A stretch of 53,439 nucleotides of DNA from Deltaproteobacteria bacterium (GCA_016198185.1 JACQJD010000082.1:1-53439); one strand, 5' to 3'; positions 24,151 through 34,636 are shown, counted from the first letter of the stretch. Numbers and translations: made by a program. The notes: generated by a model from the letters alone, not told the origin.

Positions 24151-26616
24151 ATGAAAAATCGTATTGCAACCTATTTTACATGGTTTGTGCTCAAGTGTTG
24201 GTGGCTCATTCTCCTGGTCGCCACCCTGGGCGCCATAAGCTCATTTCAGACCAGTCAAGCCTTAAAATTTAAAAGTGATTTTTTGGAGCTCTTGCCCGAT
24301 TATTTTCCTTCTTTAAAATCATTAAATGCCATCAAAGAACGTGCCGGTGGAGAAGGTTATTTCATTGTTGTTTTAGAAGGCGGCGAACTCTCTCAAACCA
24401 AAGCATTGGCGGACATTCTGGCTCAAAAATTAAGTACCTTTCCAGAGATCAGTTACGTGGATTATCAGTTCGACCGCAATTTTTTTGAGCCCCGCTCGCT
24501 CTTATTTATAGATCTCCCCGATCTTGAAATCCTAAAACAACGACTGGCCAAAAAAATACATTATGAAAGAAACCGACACAACCCGTTTTACATCGATCTT
24601 CTAGAAGAAAAAGATTCTTTTCAAATAGATGATTTAAAAGAAAAATACACAAAATCCCTCATCCGAGATTATTATGTCACCGAAAATCCCGAGCGCGTTG
24701 TGTTATTGGCCAAACCCAAGGGTTTGGCCACCAATCTTTCTTTTTCAAAAACATTGCTCTCCAAAACGCAAGCCCTCATCGCCACTTTAAACCCAAAATC
24801 ATTTGATCCCAATATCAAGGTTAAATACACGGGGCGCTACGTCACCCAATTGGAAGAAGCGCAGTTTATGAACCAAGATTTACGACGCACATCCCTCATT
24901 GCCATTATCGGTGTTCTGCTATCCATCATCCTCTATACGCGCCGATGGAGCAGTGTTTTGATCATTGCGATCCCGCTCCTGCTTTCCATTCTCTATACCG
25001 TCGCCTTTGCCACATTAACCATTGGGTATTTGAATGTCGTTTCTTCGATCCTGATTGGGGTCCTGACGGGATTGGGCATTGATTTTGGAATTCATTTGTA
25101 TCTTCGCTATCTGGAAGAACGACGACATCACCTGCCACTCGAAGAAGCAGTCTTTAAAATTTTTAAGGCCTGTGGAAAACCTGTCTTCATGGCAGCGGTC
25201 ACCACCGCCATTGCCTTTCTGGTTTTAACCCCCAGCCAGTTTTTAGGATTCTCCCATTTTGGTTGGATCTCTGGAATGGGCATTCTCATTTGCTTAATCA
25301 CCACCTATCTGGTGCTTCCCTCCTTACTGGTTGCTCAGGAAAAAATAATTCCCTATCGCCCAAAACTGGCACTGGTTTTGGCTCAACCTGATTTTTGGAT
25401 TCATCACCAAAAATACCCCAAACCCCTCGTAACACTTTGCGCATCTATCGGCATCATGGCCCTTGGCCTGTGGGGCGTTTTTCAAATTCAATTCGATTAT
25501 GATTTTCGAAAGCTCTCTGCAGACAGCTTCGGCACGCTGGCGTTGCAGGAAGAAATCAGTAGCTATTTTGGCGTCTCGCTTTCACCGGCCGTCGTCTATG
25601 TGCAAGATCCCAAAAAATTACCCCAGTTACACAAAACTTTAGATACGCTTCGAAAAAAGACCCCCAACTCTACCATCAAAAATGGCATGTCCCTTTATTC
25701 CTACGTTCCAGAACATCAACCAGAAAAATTAAAAATCATCGCAGATATTCGAAAATTAAGTAACGACAAAGCCTTTAAATTTTTAGACACAGATGAATCT
25801 CAAGAACTTCAAAATTTAAAAAAATGGACCTCGGTTGAATCTTTTGGTCTGAACGACCTACCCCCACTCTTAAGACAACAATATAATCCGATCAATGGCT
25901 ACGAAGGTTCTTTTTTGTTTATTTTTCCAGGCGTTGACCTTTGGCAAGGGAAAGAAGTGGTCCGGTTTGCAGATGAAATTCGCCAATTTCAGAAAGAAGC
26001 AAAAAATCAAAATATCATCGTTGCTTCGGAAGCAGTCATTTTCTCTGACATTCTCATGCTCATTCAAAGAGAAGGGCCGCTCGCCCTCTTGGCAAGCCTC
26101 ATGGCTCTCTTGGTATTACTCTTTATGGACCTCAAGAGATTCTCCTCTGTGGCGCTCGTGATGTCTCCACTCATCGCAGGTTTTTTATCCTTGATCGCTT
26201 TTCTTTATGTCTTCAACATCAAACTCAATTTCATGAATTGTGTCATTTTTGTGATTTTAATTGGCATGGGGATTGATAGCGGTCTTCATATTTTTCACAG
26301 GTACCAAGAAATGGGGCCTCGCTCACTTCGCTTTGTAATTCGACATACGGGAGGCGCTGTATTTCTATCATCGCTTACCACCATGATTGGATTTGGAGCG
26401 CTCTTCTTCGCCAACCACCGTGGCATTGAAAGCTTTGGGCTCTTATCTTTTATAGGAATTTTTCTGACGTTCATAACCGCCGTCACGTTCCTACCTGCCG
26501 TATTGCAACTCATGGAAAACAGAATGCTTCGAAAAAAATCGACACAACAAAGGCTTAATTCAAAAACGGATGTTCAAAAAGAACGTGATCTACAATTTCA
26601 CACAATAAATGAATAA
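24151..26616 (+). CDS. MMPL/RND-family transporter (HpnN-like)
   Basis: An 821-residue inner-membrane protein with two halves, each one transmembrane helix, a large periplasmic loop, then five or six helices. The conserved RND motifs GLGIDFGIHLYLRYLEERR (about 305-323) and GMGIDSGLHIFHRYQE (about 708-723) carry the proton-relay Asp residues. Length and arrangement fit the MMPL group that includes hopanoid transporter HpnN and lipid exporters; substrate unproven, a lipid is most likely. No HlyD-type adaptor is present. Its 3' end overlaps gmhA convergently by 62 bp. Confidence 0.88.
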   Translation: MKNRIATYFTWFVLKCWWLILLVATLGAISSFQTSQALKFKSDFLELLPDYFPSLKSLNAIKERAGGEGYFIVVLEGGELSQTKALADILAQKLSTFPEISYVDYQFDRNFFEPRSLLFIDLPDLEILKQRLAKKIHYERNRHNPFYIDLLEEKDSFQIDDLKEKYTKSLIRDYYVTENPERVVLLAKPKGLATNLSFSKTLLSKTQALIATLNPKSFDPNIKVKYTGRYVTQLEEAQFMNQDLRRTSLIAIIGVLLSIILYTRRWSSVLIIAIPLLLSILYTVAFATLTIGYLNVVSSILIGVLTGLGIDFGIHLYLRYLEERRHHLPLEEAVFKIFKACGKPVFMAAVTTAIAFLVLTPSQFLGFSHFGWISGMGILICLITTYLVLPSLLVAQEKIIPYRPKLALVLAQPDFWIHHQKYPKPLVTLCASIGIMALGLWGVFQIQFDYDFRKLSADSFGTLALQEEISSYFGVSLSPAVVYVQDPKKLPQLHKTLDTLRKKTPNSTIKNGMSLYSYVPEHQPEKLKIIADIRKLSNDKAFKFLDTDESQELQNLKKWTSVESFGLNDLPPLLRQQYNPINGYEGSFLFIFPGVDLWQGKEVVRFADEIRQFQKEAKNQNIIVASEAVIFSDILMLIQREGPLALLASLMALLVLLFMDLKRFSSVALVMSPLIAGFLSLIAFLYVFNIKLNFMNCVIFVILIGMGIDSGLHIFHRYQEMGPRSLRFVIRHTGGAVFLSSLTTMIGFGALFFANHRGIESFGLLSFIGIFLTFITAVTFLPAVLQLMENRMLRKKSTQQRLNSKTDVQKERDLQFHTINE

Positions 26617-27160
26617 TCACAATGTGGGTTTCTTGAATCCGAGGGGTTTTGCCAAGCCCCACATTCAAATGATAATCGACCAGAGGCCCTAGTTTTCCAC
26701 CATCGTATCCCGTCAGTCCAACGGTCAGAAGCCCCTTTTCTTTTGCAGCCCCCATGGCCAAAAGCACATTTTTGGAGTTCCCGCTGGTTGAAATGCCAAA
26801 AGCAACATCTCGTGAACCCCCCAGCGCATGAATCTGACGTGCAAAAACATCTTCATAGGAATAATCATTCGCACAGCTCGTTAAAATGCTGCTATCGGCT
26901 GTCAATGCGATCGCTGGCAATGGCCTTCGGTCTTTCATAAACCGATTTACAAACTCACCCACAAAATGCTGAGCATCACAACTTGAGCCACCGTTGCCAA
27001 AAGCCAGGATTTTTCGCCCCGAACGAAACGTTTCCACCAAAACCTCAGCAACGACATAGAGCTTTTCCCGATGTTTTTTAACAAAATCCAGTTTAACTTC
27101 TGCGCTTTCTTGAAAAGCAGCATCAATGCGCTTTAAAATAGAATCACGACGCGTCAGCAT
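26555..27160 (-). CDS. gmhA: Phosphoheptose isomerase (sedoheptulose-7-phosphate isomerase)
   Basis: First step of ADP-heptose synthesis for the LPS inner core: sedoheptulose 7-phosphate to heptose 7-phosphate. The SIS domain fills the 201 residues, with the phosphate-binding GNGGSSCDAQHFVGEF (about 56-71), the GISTSGNSKNVL loop (about 122-133) and the metal-site helix QETHIVIIHLLCEIVD near the C-terminus. Supports an LPS-bearing outer membrane. It stands alone; the 3' end overlaps the transporter gene in antisense. Confidence 0.93.
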   Translation of the reverse strand: MLTRRDSILKRIDAAFQESAEVKLDFVKKHREKLYVVAEVLVETFRSGRKILAFGNGGSSCDAQHFVGEFVNRFMKDRRPLPAIALTADSSILTSCANDYSYEDVFARQIHALGGSRDVAFGISTSGNSKNVLLAMGAAKEKGLLTVGLTGYDGGKLGPLVDYHLNVGLGKTPRIQETHIVIIHLLCEIVDHVLFEHPFLN

Positions 27161-27264
27161 GTCCTTATGTTTAGGCGGGGTTCATCCTTCTTGTCAAATC
27201 ATTAAATGGTTGAAAGCATGCTTAAAATAATTATATGATTATTGATATTTTAAGAGGAGGTTTG

Positions 27265-27588
27265 ATGGACAACATTAAAACCATTGGCGATCAAAATTTT
27301 GAACAAGAAGTGTTAAAAGCCACCCAGCCCACATTGGTGGACTTTTGGGCAACATGGTGCGGACCTTGTAAAGCCCTTGGACCCAAGATCGATCAATTGG
27401 CAACCGAATACAGTGGCAAAATTAAATTCACAAAATTAGACGTAGATGATAACCCTCAAACCCCTTCACAGTATGGCATTCGAGGTGTTCCAACATTGAT
27501 TGTTTTTAAAAATGGAAAAGTTGCCAAACAATTGGTGGGCGACCATCCGGTTGCAAGCTTAAAAAGTTTTTTAGATTCAATCCTTTAA
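27265..27588 (+). CDS. trxA: Thioredoxin
   Basis: A 107-residue cytoplasmic disulfide reductant with the active site WCGPC at 31-35 and the cis-Pro loop GIRGVPTLIVF. I set the start at ATG 27265, 6 nt after GAGGAGG; a longer frame from 27235 would place that ribosome site inside the coding region. It is a stand-alone gene converging on rodA with an 8-bp gap and no visible terminator. Confidence 0.95.
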   Translation: MDNIKTIGDQNFEQEVLKATQPTLVDFWATWCGPCKALGPKIDQLATEYSGKIKFTKLDVDDNPQTPSQYGIRGVPTLIVFKNGKVAKQLVGDHPVASLKSFLDSIL

Positions 27589-27596
27589 AGGGGTTG

Positions 27597-28685
27597 TTAA
27601 AATATAAATCGTCGCAAGTGGATCGATAACAACACCCCTACCCCCATCATTGAAATAATCAAAGACGACCCCCCATAACTGAAAAAGGGGAGCGTAATGC
27701 CAACGACGGGCAAAACCCCAATCACCATCCCAATATTAATGAAAGCCTGCCAAAAGAAAATAGAGGTAATGCCAAAGCCCAAGATCGCCCCAAATTTATC
27801 TCTGGCGTGCTTTGAAATATCTAATCCCATGAAAATCATCACAATATAAATAATCAAAAAAAGCGTTACCCCCACAAACCCATGCTCTTCTGCAAAAACA
27901 GAAAATACAAAATCCGTGTGTTGTTCTGGTAAAAATGCAAGCTGGGTTTGAGATCCCTTCATGTGCCCTTTTCCATAAAATTTACCAGACCCCACCGCAA
28001 TCATGGATTGTAACGCATGGTAACCTTTCCCACGAGGATCCCGACTCGGATTGAGAAAGGTTTTCACACGGTCTTTTTGATAATCTTTCAGCGCAAAATG
28101 ATAGGCCAAGGGGGCAGACAGGGCCCCTATCACCGCCAAAATCAGCAAAGATTGCCACTTAATTTTAACAAACATAAAAATAGAACCCGCAATAAAACAC
28201 AGAAGCAACGTTGTCCCCAAATCGGGTTCGATGACAACCAACGCTGCCGCCATCCCTAAAAGCATCATGGGACGAATGAGCCCCACCAAACGATATCCCC
28301 CAACGTTTCGATCCGCATGGAAATATTGCGCAAGCACCAACACCAAAGAAATTTTCATGAGCTCTGAAGGCTGTAACCGCATAAATCCTAAATCAATCCA
28401 ACGATGTGCCCCATAAATGCGAGGCCCAATCAGCATCACCAACAACAATAAAAATAAATTAATAAAATAAAGGGGGTACCCCAAGCGCTCAAAAATACGA
28501 TAATCCAAAAACGTCATCAAGCCCGCCACCCCCAACCCCATGAAAAGCCAATAAATTTGATACAACCATTGCGGATGAGCGGATTGATGCGAAGCACTGT
28601 ACAAATTAAAAACACCGACGATACATAAAAAAAGAACAGAAATAAAAAAAGGAAAGTGAAAATCAGAAACATACCGACTACGCAT
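27597..28685 (-). CDS. rodA: Rod shape-determining protein RodA (SEDS glycosyltransferase)
   Basis: SEDS-family peptidoglycan glycosyltransferase that works with PBP2 in elongation. The 362-residue polytopic protein contains the SEDS signatures FLPEQHTDFVFSVFAEEHG (about 255-273) and GITLPFFSYGGSSLI near the C-terminus. It is the last gene of mreB-mreC-mreD-mrdA-rodA and overlaps mrdA by 8 bp. Confidence 0.95.
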   Translation of the reverse strand: MRSRYVSDFHFPFFISVLFLCIVGVFNLYSASHQSAHPQWLYQIYWLFMGLGVAGLMTFLDYRIFERLGYPLYFINLFLLLLVMLIGPRIYGAHRWIDLGFMRLQPSELMKISLVLVLAQYFHADRNVGGYRLVGLIRPMMLLGMAAALVVIEPDLGTTLLLCFIAGSIFMFVKIKWQSLLILAVIGALSAPLAYHFALKDYQKDRVKTFLNPSRDPRGKGYHALQSMIAVGSGKFYGKGHMKGSQTQLAFLPEQHTDFVFSVFAEEHGFVGVTLFLIIYIVMIFMGLDISKHARDKFGAILGFGITSIFFWQAFINIGMVIGVLPVVGITLPFFSYGGSSLIISMMGVGVLLSIHLRRFIF

Positions 28686-30606
28686 GGGGAATGGTTTCCT
28701 GTTTCGGATGTTTGGGTTTAAATCTTATTTTTGAAGGATTCACTTTGTCTTTTAAATACTCACGAATCATATTGCGAACAACGGTCGTCGCCCCACTGTA
28801 AGGATGGCAATCATGCAACGCCAAGACCACAACAACAATTTTGGGATCATCCACCGGTGCAAACCCCACAAACCACCCATGATCGCGGTATTTAAATTCC
28901 AATTGCTCGCATTTTTTTTCTCGATCACCCTTTTGAATTCGAATCACCTGAGCGGTTCCGGTTTTGCCAGCGATATCCAAGCCATCCCAACGCGCGGACC
29001 AATACGCAGTGCCTCCGGGTTCATTGACAACGGCATACAAACCATCTTTTAAAATTTTAAGCGTCCGAGGAGAAATTTTAGAAATACGCGTCAATTGCGG
29101 CTCAGCTTGATGAAGCAACTCCCCATTGGTTTCTTCAATGCGCTTGACCACATGCGGAAGATATAATTTTCCACCATTGGCAATCGCAGCATAGGATTTT
29201 GCAAGTTGCAAGGCAGTGACCGTCACATATCCTTGCCCAATGGCAATCGATGGTGTTTCCCCGGGATACCATTTTTCTCCAAATCTTTTTTTCTTCCAGG
29301 CTTCCGATGGGATCGTTCCGGACACTTCCCCTTTTAAATTGAGCCCAGTTTTTCGAGAGAGCCCCAGTAACGTTGCATATTTTGCAATACGATCCACACC
29401 CAGCGCCACCCCCAACCGATAGAAATAAGCATCACACGATTCTTTAATGGCACGATGCATGTTCACTTGGCCATGCCCTCCATCTCGCCATGTCCAACAT
29501 CGGTAGTGCCCACGTCCTAAATAATAATGCCCATTACAATTGATGACTTCTTGAGGTGGAATCACATTTTCTTCTAAGCCAGCCAATGCGGTAATGGTCT
29601 TAAACGTAGAACCCGGTGGAAAACTGTCTTGAATCGTTTTATCTAATAGCGGTTTATCTGGATTGGAGATGAGCCCATTCCAAATCTCGGGATCAATGCC
29701 TCTTGAAAAATCGGTTGGATTAAACCCTGGCTGACTGTGCATGGCCAAAATCTCTCCCGTTCTGGGATCCAAAGCAATGACCGCTCCGACTTTACCCTTA
29801 AAAAATTCTGCTGCTTTTTGTTGTAGATTTCGATCAATCGTCAACACCAAATTTTTTCCTGCAATCGGATCACGCTTGAGCTGATCATAGTCAAACAAAA
29901 CACCTGCGGTTGATTTTTTTCGCCCAAAAGCATCCACCTCAGCATATTGTGCACCGTCAATCCCTCTTAAATATTCTTCATAACGTTCTTCAATGCCAAA
30001 CTTTCCAATAAAATCCCCCATGTAATATTTTTCAAAAGAAAGTCGATTCAGGCGATCTAATTCATCCGCATTGGTTTCGCCAATGTATCCATACAGATGG
30101 GAACCCATTTCACGATCTCGGTAAATTCTCTTAATGGCGACACCCACTTCAATGCCTGGCATATCAAACAGATTGGCTTCTACTTTGGCCACATCATCAC
30201 GACTGACATCTTGTTTAATAATTCGGGGATGAAATCCAGGCAAAACCTTATCTCGCAGCAAAATCTGATCAATGTCTGCCTCCGTCATATCAATGAGCTT
30301 TGACAAATATTGCTTCGTTTGCGCTGTTTTTGTCACAAACTGGGGCGTCCAGGTAATATCAAACGAAGGTTCTGAATCCACCAAGATTTCGCGATTTCGG
30401 TCTAAAATTTTTCCGCGAGGCGCAGGAATTTTTTCTTGCTTAAGAGAGTTCTCTTTAGAATAAATGTAAAATTTATCGCCATTTAAAATTTGAAGGTACC
30501 AAATCCGCAAAAAAATAATTAAAAAGGCCCCCATTAAAAACAATACAAAATATCGGTAGCGTTCTTGATACTCTCTGATTTCTTCTCGCTGCCCCAGCAT
30601 TACCAT
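28678..30606 (-). CDS. mrdA: Penicillin-binding protein 2 (peptidoglycan transpeptidase)
   Basis: Class B PBP of the elongasome. One N-terminal transmembrane anchor (FVLFLMGAFLIIFLRIWYLQ), a dimerisation/pedestal domain, then the transpeptidase domain with SxxK as PPGSTFKT (about residue 328), the SCD variant of the SxN motif (KESCDAYFY) and KTG as IAGKTGTAQV. 642 residues. The mreD stop and the third codon of this gene form TAATG at 30600, so the start may be residue 3 with coupled translation. Confidence 0.95.
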   Translation of the reverse strand: MVMLGQREEIREYQERYRYFVLFLMGAFLIIFLRIWYLQILNGDKFYIYSKENSLKQEKIPAPRGKILDRNREILVDSEPSFDITWTPQFVTKTAQTKQYLSKLIDMTEADIDQILLRDKVLPGFHPRIIKQDVSRDDVAKVEANLFDMPGIEVGVAIKRIYRDREMGSHLYGYIGETNADELDRLNRLSFEKYYMGDFIGKFGIEERYEEYLRGIDGAQYAEVDAFGRKKSTAGVLFDYDQLKRDPIAGKNLVLTIDRNLQQKAAEFFKGKVGAVIALDPRTGEILAMHSQPGFNPTDFSRGIDPEIWNGLISNPDKPLLDKTIQDSFPPGSTFKTITALAGLEENVIPPQEVINCNGHYYLGRGHYRCWTWRDGGHGQVNMHRAIKESCDAYFYRLGVALGVDRIAKYATLLGLSRKTGLNLKGEVSGTIPSEAWKKKRFGEKWYPGETPSIAIGQGYVTVTALQLAKSYAAIANGGKLYLPHVVKRIEETNGELLHQAEPQLTRISKISPRTLKILKDGLYAVVNEPGGTAYWSARWDGLDIAGKTGTAQVIRIQKGDREKKCEQLEFKYRDHGWFVGFAPVDDPKIVVVVLALHDCHPYSGATTVVRNMIREYLKDKVNPSKIRFKPKHPKQETIPHA

Positions 30607-31151
30607 ACTTGAATCGCACGCTCTTGAGTTCCAGTTTTAGAGGGCCTTTCTTTGTCTGTGACTTCATCAATCCATCTCAAAAAATGAAATCCAAGTGGTG
30701 TCAAAAGACAATTTAATATCACCATCGATACCCCGGTCATCCAGGCTGCCCCTAAGATAGATCGCACATCCACGAAAATACCCATCACCAATAAAAAAAT
30801 GACTTTATAAAAAAGGCTGACCCCAGCAACGAATACAATTTCTGCCAATGGGGATTTAATATAAAATCCCATCCCTAAAAATTTAGCCGCATAATACGTC
30901 ATCACATACACCACCATATAAAGCCCGAGCGGTGCCCCAGAATTGACTTCTACAAAATAGCCCAACAAAAGCGCTAAGAATCCTCCTTCAATCATAAACC
31001 GATTGAGCGCAAAATAAGAAAGCATGACCATTAACAGATTTGGCTTATAGATATTAAAAATTTCGTGGAGCCAGGTGGATTGAACCACAACCACGAGCCA
31101 CCCCAGCCCTAAAGCCAACATAAAATTAAAATAATTTAATAAATATTTCAT
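30600..31151 (-). CDS. mreD: Rod shape-determining protein MreD
   Basis: A 183-residue membrane protein with five or six hydrophobic helices and an early QSTWLHEIFNIYKPNLLMV segment typical of MreD. It links MreC to the rest of the elongasome. It starts in a 4-bp ATGA overlap with mreC and runs 7 bp into mrdA. Sequence conservation in this family is low, so position in the operon is the main support. Confidence 0.9.
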   Translation of the reverse strand: MKYLLNYFNFMLALGLGWLVVVVQSTWLHEIFNIYKPNLLMVMLSYFALNRFMIEGGFLALLLGYFVEVNSGAPLGLYMVVYVMTYYAAKFLGMGFYIKSPLAEIVFVAGVSLFYKVIFLLVMGIFVDVRSILGAAWMTGVSMVILNCLLTPLGFHFLRWIDEVTDKERPSKTGTQERAIQVW

Positions 31152-31996
31152 TCACTGCTTTCAGATGGAAAAGTCACATGCACAGCATTGGTGATCACCA
31201 ACACCTCTTCCAGTTTCGATAAATTGACGCTGGTTTCAATTTCCACATATTGCTCCACAAGATCCGCTTTCTGTTCTATTTTTTGAACCGTACCAATTCT
31301 CAGTCCCTTTGGGAAAATACCTTCAATGCCTGAAGTGATCATGACATCCCCAACTTGAATATCATCTGCTCTGGAAAGATAATGTAACTGACAGATGGGT
31401 GGCATCGCCCCTTTAATGACGCCTCTGGCCCTAGACCGTTGCACCATCGCATCGACCGCATGGTTTTGATCTGTCAACAAAAGCACATCGCTATAATGCT
31501 GCCACACTTGAATGAGCTGCCCCACCACCCCTGCTGGCGCAATGACCGGCATTCGCCTTTTAAATCCAACATCCAAGCCTTTGTTAATCCGAACCGTCTG
31601 GTACTCACTGGTGGTATCTCTGGCAATGACCTCTGCTGAAATCCCGGCAGGCAAATACTTTTCCTTAAAAGCCAATAAATTTCGCAACCGCTGATTCTCA
31701 AGTTCAATTTCACGCATGTTGTTAATGACGTCCACCAGACGCTGATTTTCCTGAATCCATTTTTCATTTTGTTTTTTCACTTGGACCAACAGAAAGTAAT
31801 GATCCACGCTGGAAATCACCGCATGATAAAACCATGAAAATCCTTTTTGCACAGGACTCGTCACCCATAAAATAACTTGATCATACCATTTTAATTCTTT
31901 TTGGTTCTTAAAACTGGTCGATAGCGTAAATAAGGGAATAACGATCAGTAAAAAGATCACGATCGCCAGTTTGTATTTTTTAAAAAAAGTGAGCAT
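31148..31996 (-). CDS. mreC: Rod shape-determining protein MreC
   Basis: A bitopic inner-membrane protein of 282 residues. One N-terminal helix (YKLAIVIFLLIVIPLFTLS), a coiled coil (about 70-110), and the periplasmic double beta-barrel with DVMITSGIEGIFPKGLRIG near residue 230. It activates PBP2-RodA. The start shares a base with the mreB stop (position 31996) and the end overlaps mreD by 4 bp. Confidence 0.94.
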   Translation of the reverse strand: MLTFFKKYKLAIVIFLLIVIPLFTLSTSFKNQKELKWYDQVILWVTSPVQKGFSWFYHAVISSVDHYFLLVQVKKQNEKWIQENQRLVDVINNMREIELENQRLRNLLAFKEKYLPAGISAEVIARDTTSEYQTVRINKGLDVGFKRRMPVIAPAGVVGQLIQVWQHYSDVLLLTDQNHAVDAMVQRSRARGVIKGAMPPICQLHYLSRADDIQVGDVMITSGIEGIFPKGLRIGTVQKIEQKADLVEQYVEIETSVNLSKLEEVLVITNAVHVTFPSESSE

Positions 31997-33039
31997 CAGT
32001 CAATGGTCACACCTGCGTACTTGTCTAAATACTCTAAAGCAAGTCCCGATCCTCTCACAACAGTCGTGAGTGGATCTTCGGCGACAACCACGGGCAAAGA
32101 AGTTTCTTCTCTTAACAATAAATCCAAGTTCGAAAGCAAAGCACCGCCACCGGTTAAAATAATCCCTCGATCCACAATATCTGCCGAAAGCTCAGGTGGC
32201 GTCTTTTCCAACACAAATTTTACCGCTTCGACAATCACAGAAATCGGTTCTTGAATGGCTTCACGGATTTCTTCTGAAGTCACTTGAATGGTCCTTGGAA
32301 TGCCTGCCACAATGTCCCGCCCTCGGACATCCATTTTTTTAATTTGTTCTGTCGGATACGCAGTCCCAATATGAATTTTAATTTGTTCTGCTGTGTTTTC
32401 GCCAATCAAAATATTATGCTTTCGTTTTAAATATTGTAAAATGGCTTGGTCTATTTTATCTCCCGCCATCCGAACCGATTTGGAACAAACGATTCCTCCC
32501 AATGAAATAACAGCAACTTCGGTTGTGCCTCCCCCAATGTCAACCACCATATTGCCAGATGGCTCGGTAATCGGAAGGCCTGCGCCGATCGCCGCCGCCA
32601 TTGGCTCTTCGATTAAATACACTTCTCTTGCCCCAGCCGCTTCTGCAGATTCTTTGACCGCACGTCGCTCCACTTCGGTAATCCCGAAAGGAACACAAAT
32701 AATAATTCTAGGGCGCAACAATGTTCTTTGAGGAATCGCTTTTTGAATGAAATAGCGCAACATCGCCCCAGTGACCTCAAAATCTGCAATCACACCATCT
32801 TTCATCGGACGAATGGCAGAGACAGAACCAGGCGTTCTGCCAAGCATTTCTTTAGCTTCTTTACCAACCGCTAAGACTTTTTTGAGCCCCTGCCGCTGAT
32901 CTCGGTAAACAGCCACAACGGAAGGTTCCGAAAGTACAATGCCTTTTCCTCTCAAATAAACCAAGGTATTGGCCGTTCCCAAATCAATCGCCAAATCTTG
33001 CGACAATCTTAATTTTACTTTTTCAAGAAACGTAGACAT
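31996..33039 (-). CDS. mreB: Actin-like cell shape protein MreB
   Basis: The bacterial actin that orients peptidoglycan elongation. Phosphate loop [17 protein letters not shown] near residue 18, [14 protein letters not shown] near residue 165 and GGGALL near 295. I set the start at ATG 33039 ([14 protein letters not shown]), the usual N-terminus; a longer frame to 33108 would overlap the divergent ppiD region. 347 residues. It heads the five-gene elongasome operon. The 85 bp before the divergent foldase gene should hold both promoters; I see no convincing -35/-10 pair. Confidence 0.97.
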   Translation of the reverse strand: MSTFLEKVKLRLSQDLAIDLGTANTLVYLRGKGIVLSEPSVVAVYRDQRQGLKKVLAVGKEAKEMLGRTPGSVSAIRPMKDGVIADFEVTGAMLRYFIQKAIPQRTLLRPRIIICVPFGITEVERRAVKESAEAAGAREVYLIEEPMAAAIGAGLPITEPSGNMVVDIGGGTTEVAVISLGGIVCSKSVRMAGDKIDQAILQYLKRKHNILIGENTAEQIKIHIGTAYPTEQIKKMDVRGRDIVAGIPRTIQVTSEEIREAIQEPISVIVEAVKFVLEKTPPELSADIVDRGIILTGGGALLSNLDLLLREETSLPVVVAEDPLTTVVRGSGLALEYLDKYAGVTID

Positions 33040-33124
33040 GCAAGAAAAAAATGTAACAAATGCATTTCTGGAATACAAGAAAAAGGTTGTATTTCCAGGC
33101 ACTTTCAACTATTTTTTATTTTTT

Positions 33125-34609
33125 ATGTTAAATGCCATACGTCGTCGTCAAAAAATTTTACTCACTGTTTTTGTAAGTTTGATTTCCATTGTATTTGTGT
33201 TTTGGGGGTTTTACGGTGATTTTCAATCACGTGGCGTTGGCCTTTCCAATATTGCAAAAGTCAATGGAGAATCGATTTCGCTCACAGAATATCAACTTCA
33301 TTATGAACGCGATATTGAGCTCTATCAAAATATTTTCAAAGATCAATTTTCGAAAGATCTCATCGAGCGGTTTAATTTAAAACAATTGACACTCGATCGA
33401 TTGATCGATCAAAAAATTTTAAATCAAGGGGCCAAACAGTTGGGGCTGGCCATTACAGATCTTCAAGTTCGAGATGAAATTGTGCGAACACCCGCCTTTC
33501 AAAAAGAGGGAAAGTTTAACAAAGAAATTTATCTTTTGCTCCTCAAACACCGTCGCTTTACGCCGGCATTTTACGAATCTCAAGTGAGGCAAGAATTAAC
33601 GCAGGACGCGCTGCTTTCTTTGTTTGAAAAACAGGTACACGTTTCGGATCGAGAGCTTCAAGATCGATACATTTTAGAACATGACAAAATCAATTTGGAA
33701 TTTATTCGAATGGATCCGAATGCCTTCAAATCAAAAATCTTTGTCACGGAGGGTGAAATAGAATTAGAGCTTTCCAAGCCCAAACGATTGGAAGAGGCCC
33801 AAAAATATTACAATGAACAGGGAAACCTTTTTAAACAGTCTGAAGAAGTCAGAGCACGCCACATTCTGATAAAAGGAACAGATGAAACAGCCAAAAACAA
33901 AATCAAAGAAGTGCAATCCCTCGTGACGCCTCAAAACTTTTCTGAAATGGCCAAAAGCCATTCCCAAGATTCAAGCGCACCCCAAGGTGGAGATCTTGGC
34001 TATTTTTCAAAAGGAAAAATGGTGAAAGCGTTTGAAGAGGTAGCCTTCTCATTGCAACCTGGCATGATCAGCAACATTGTTGAAACACCCTTTGGATTTC
34101 ATTTAATTAAAGTAGAAGATCGTAGAGCGGCCAAACAAAAAACGTTCGAGGAAGTTAAACACAGCATTATGAAAACACGGCTGGAAGAAGAAAAGGCCAA
34201 GGTCTTCGCTGAACAAGTCTCCAGTGATGTTTGGAACAACAAAGACCAAAAAAGCAGCTTGGGGAGCATCCTCAAAAAACATGATTTGAAGTGGGATGAA
34301 ACGGGGCTCTTTGCACGCAATGTGTTAACCCTTCCCAAAATTGGCAAAGCAGATGAAATTAAAAAAGTGGTTTTTGATCTTGCACCTAAAACTTATGCCC
34401 CTCGTCTCTTTCAACTGCAAAATCACACGTATCTTCTCAAGGTAAAACAACGCGAAAGTGCTGATCTTAAAAAATTTGAAGCTGAGAAAGAAAAAAGCAA
34501 AGAAAACATGAGACGCCAAAAACAAATGGAGCTCTATTCAGAGTGGCTGAAGGAACTCAAAGAAAAATCCAAAATCATCGTCAAGAAAGATATTTTTCAA
34601 GAATTTTAA
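33125..34609 (+). CDS. Membrane-anchored peptidyl-prolyl isomerase (PpiD/SurA-like)
   Basis: A periplasmic folding helper tethered to the inner membrane. The start at ATG 33125 gives a classic anchor (MLNAIRRRQK then ILLTVFVSLISIVFVFWGFY); an upstream frame from 32969 would run antisense through mreB. SurA_N-like chaperone helices (about 45-200) precede one parvulin domain (about 242-335) containing RARHILIK, GGDLGYFSKGKM and PFGFHLIKV. The C-terminal helical part is lysine-rich. 494 residues. Transcribed divergently from mreB. Confidence 0.9.
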   Translation: MLNAIRRRQKILLTVFVSLISIVFVFWGFYGDFQSRGVGLSNIAKVNGESISLTEYQLHYERDIELYQNIFKDQFSKDLIERFNLKQLTLDRLIDQKILNQGAKQLGLAITDLQVRDEIVRTPAFQKEGKFNKEIYLLLLKHRRFTPAFYESQVRQELTQDALLSLFEKQVHVSDRELQDRYILEHDKINLEFIRMDPNAFKSKIFVTEGEIELELSKPKRLEEAQKYYNEQGNLFKQSEEVRARHILIKGTDETAKNKIKEVQSLVTPQNFSEMAKSHSQDSSAPQGGDLGYFSKGKMVKAFEEVAFSLQPGMISNIVETPFGFHLIKVEDRRAAKQKTFEEVKHSIMKTRLEEEKAKVFAEQVSSDVWNNKDQKSSLGSILKKHDLKWDETGLFARNVLTLPKIGKADEIKKVVFDLAPKTYAPRLFQLQNHTYLLKVKQRESADLKKFEAEKEKSKENMRRQKQMELYSEWLKELKEKSKIIVKKDIFQEF

Positions 34610-34636
34610 TTTCTTTCGGCAACTTTGCCAATATCG

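Noticed and set aside
32969-33124. Longer N-terminus for the PpiD-like protein
   Set aside because: Those 52 codons are antisense to mreB and precede an ideal membrane anchor starting at 33125.
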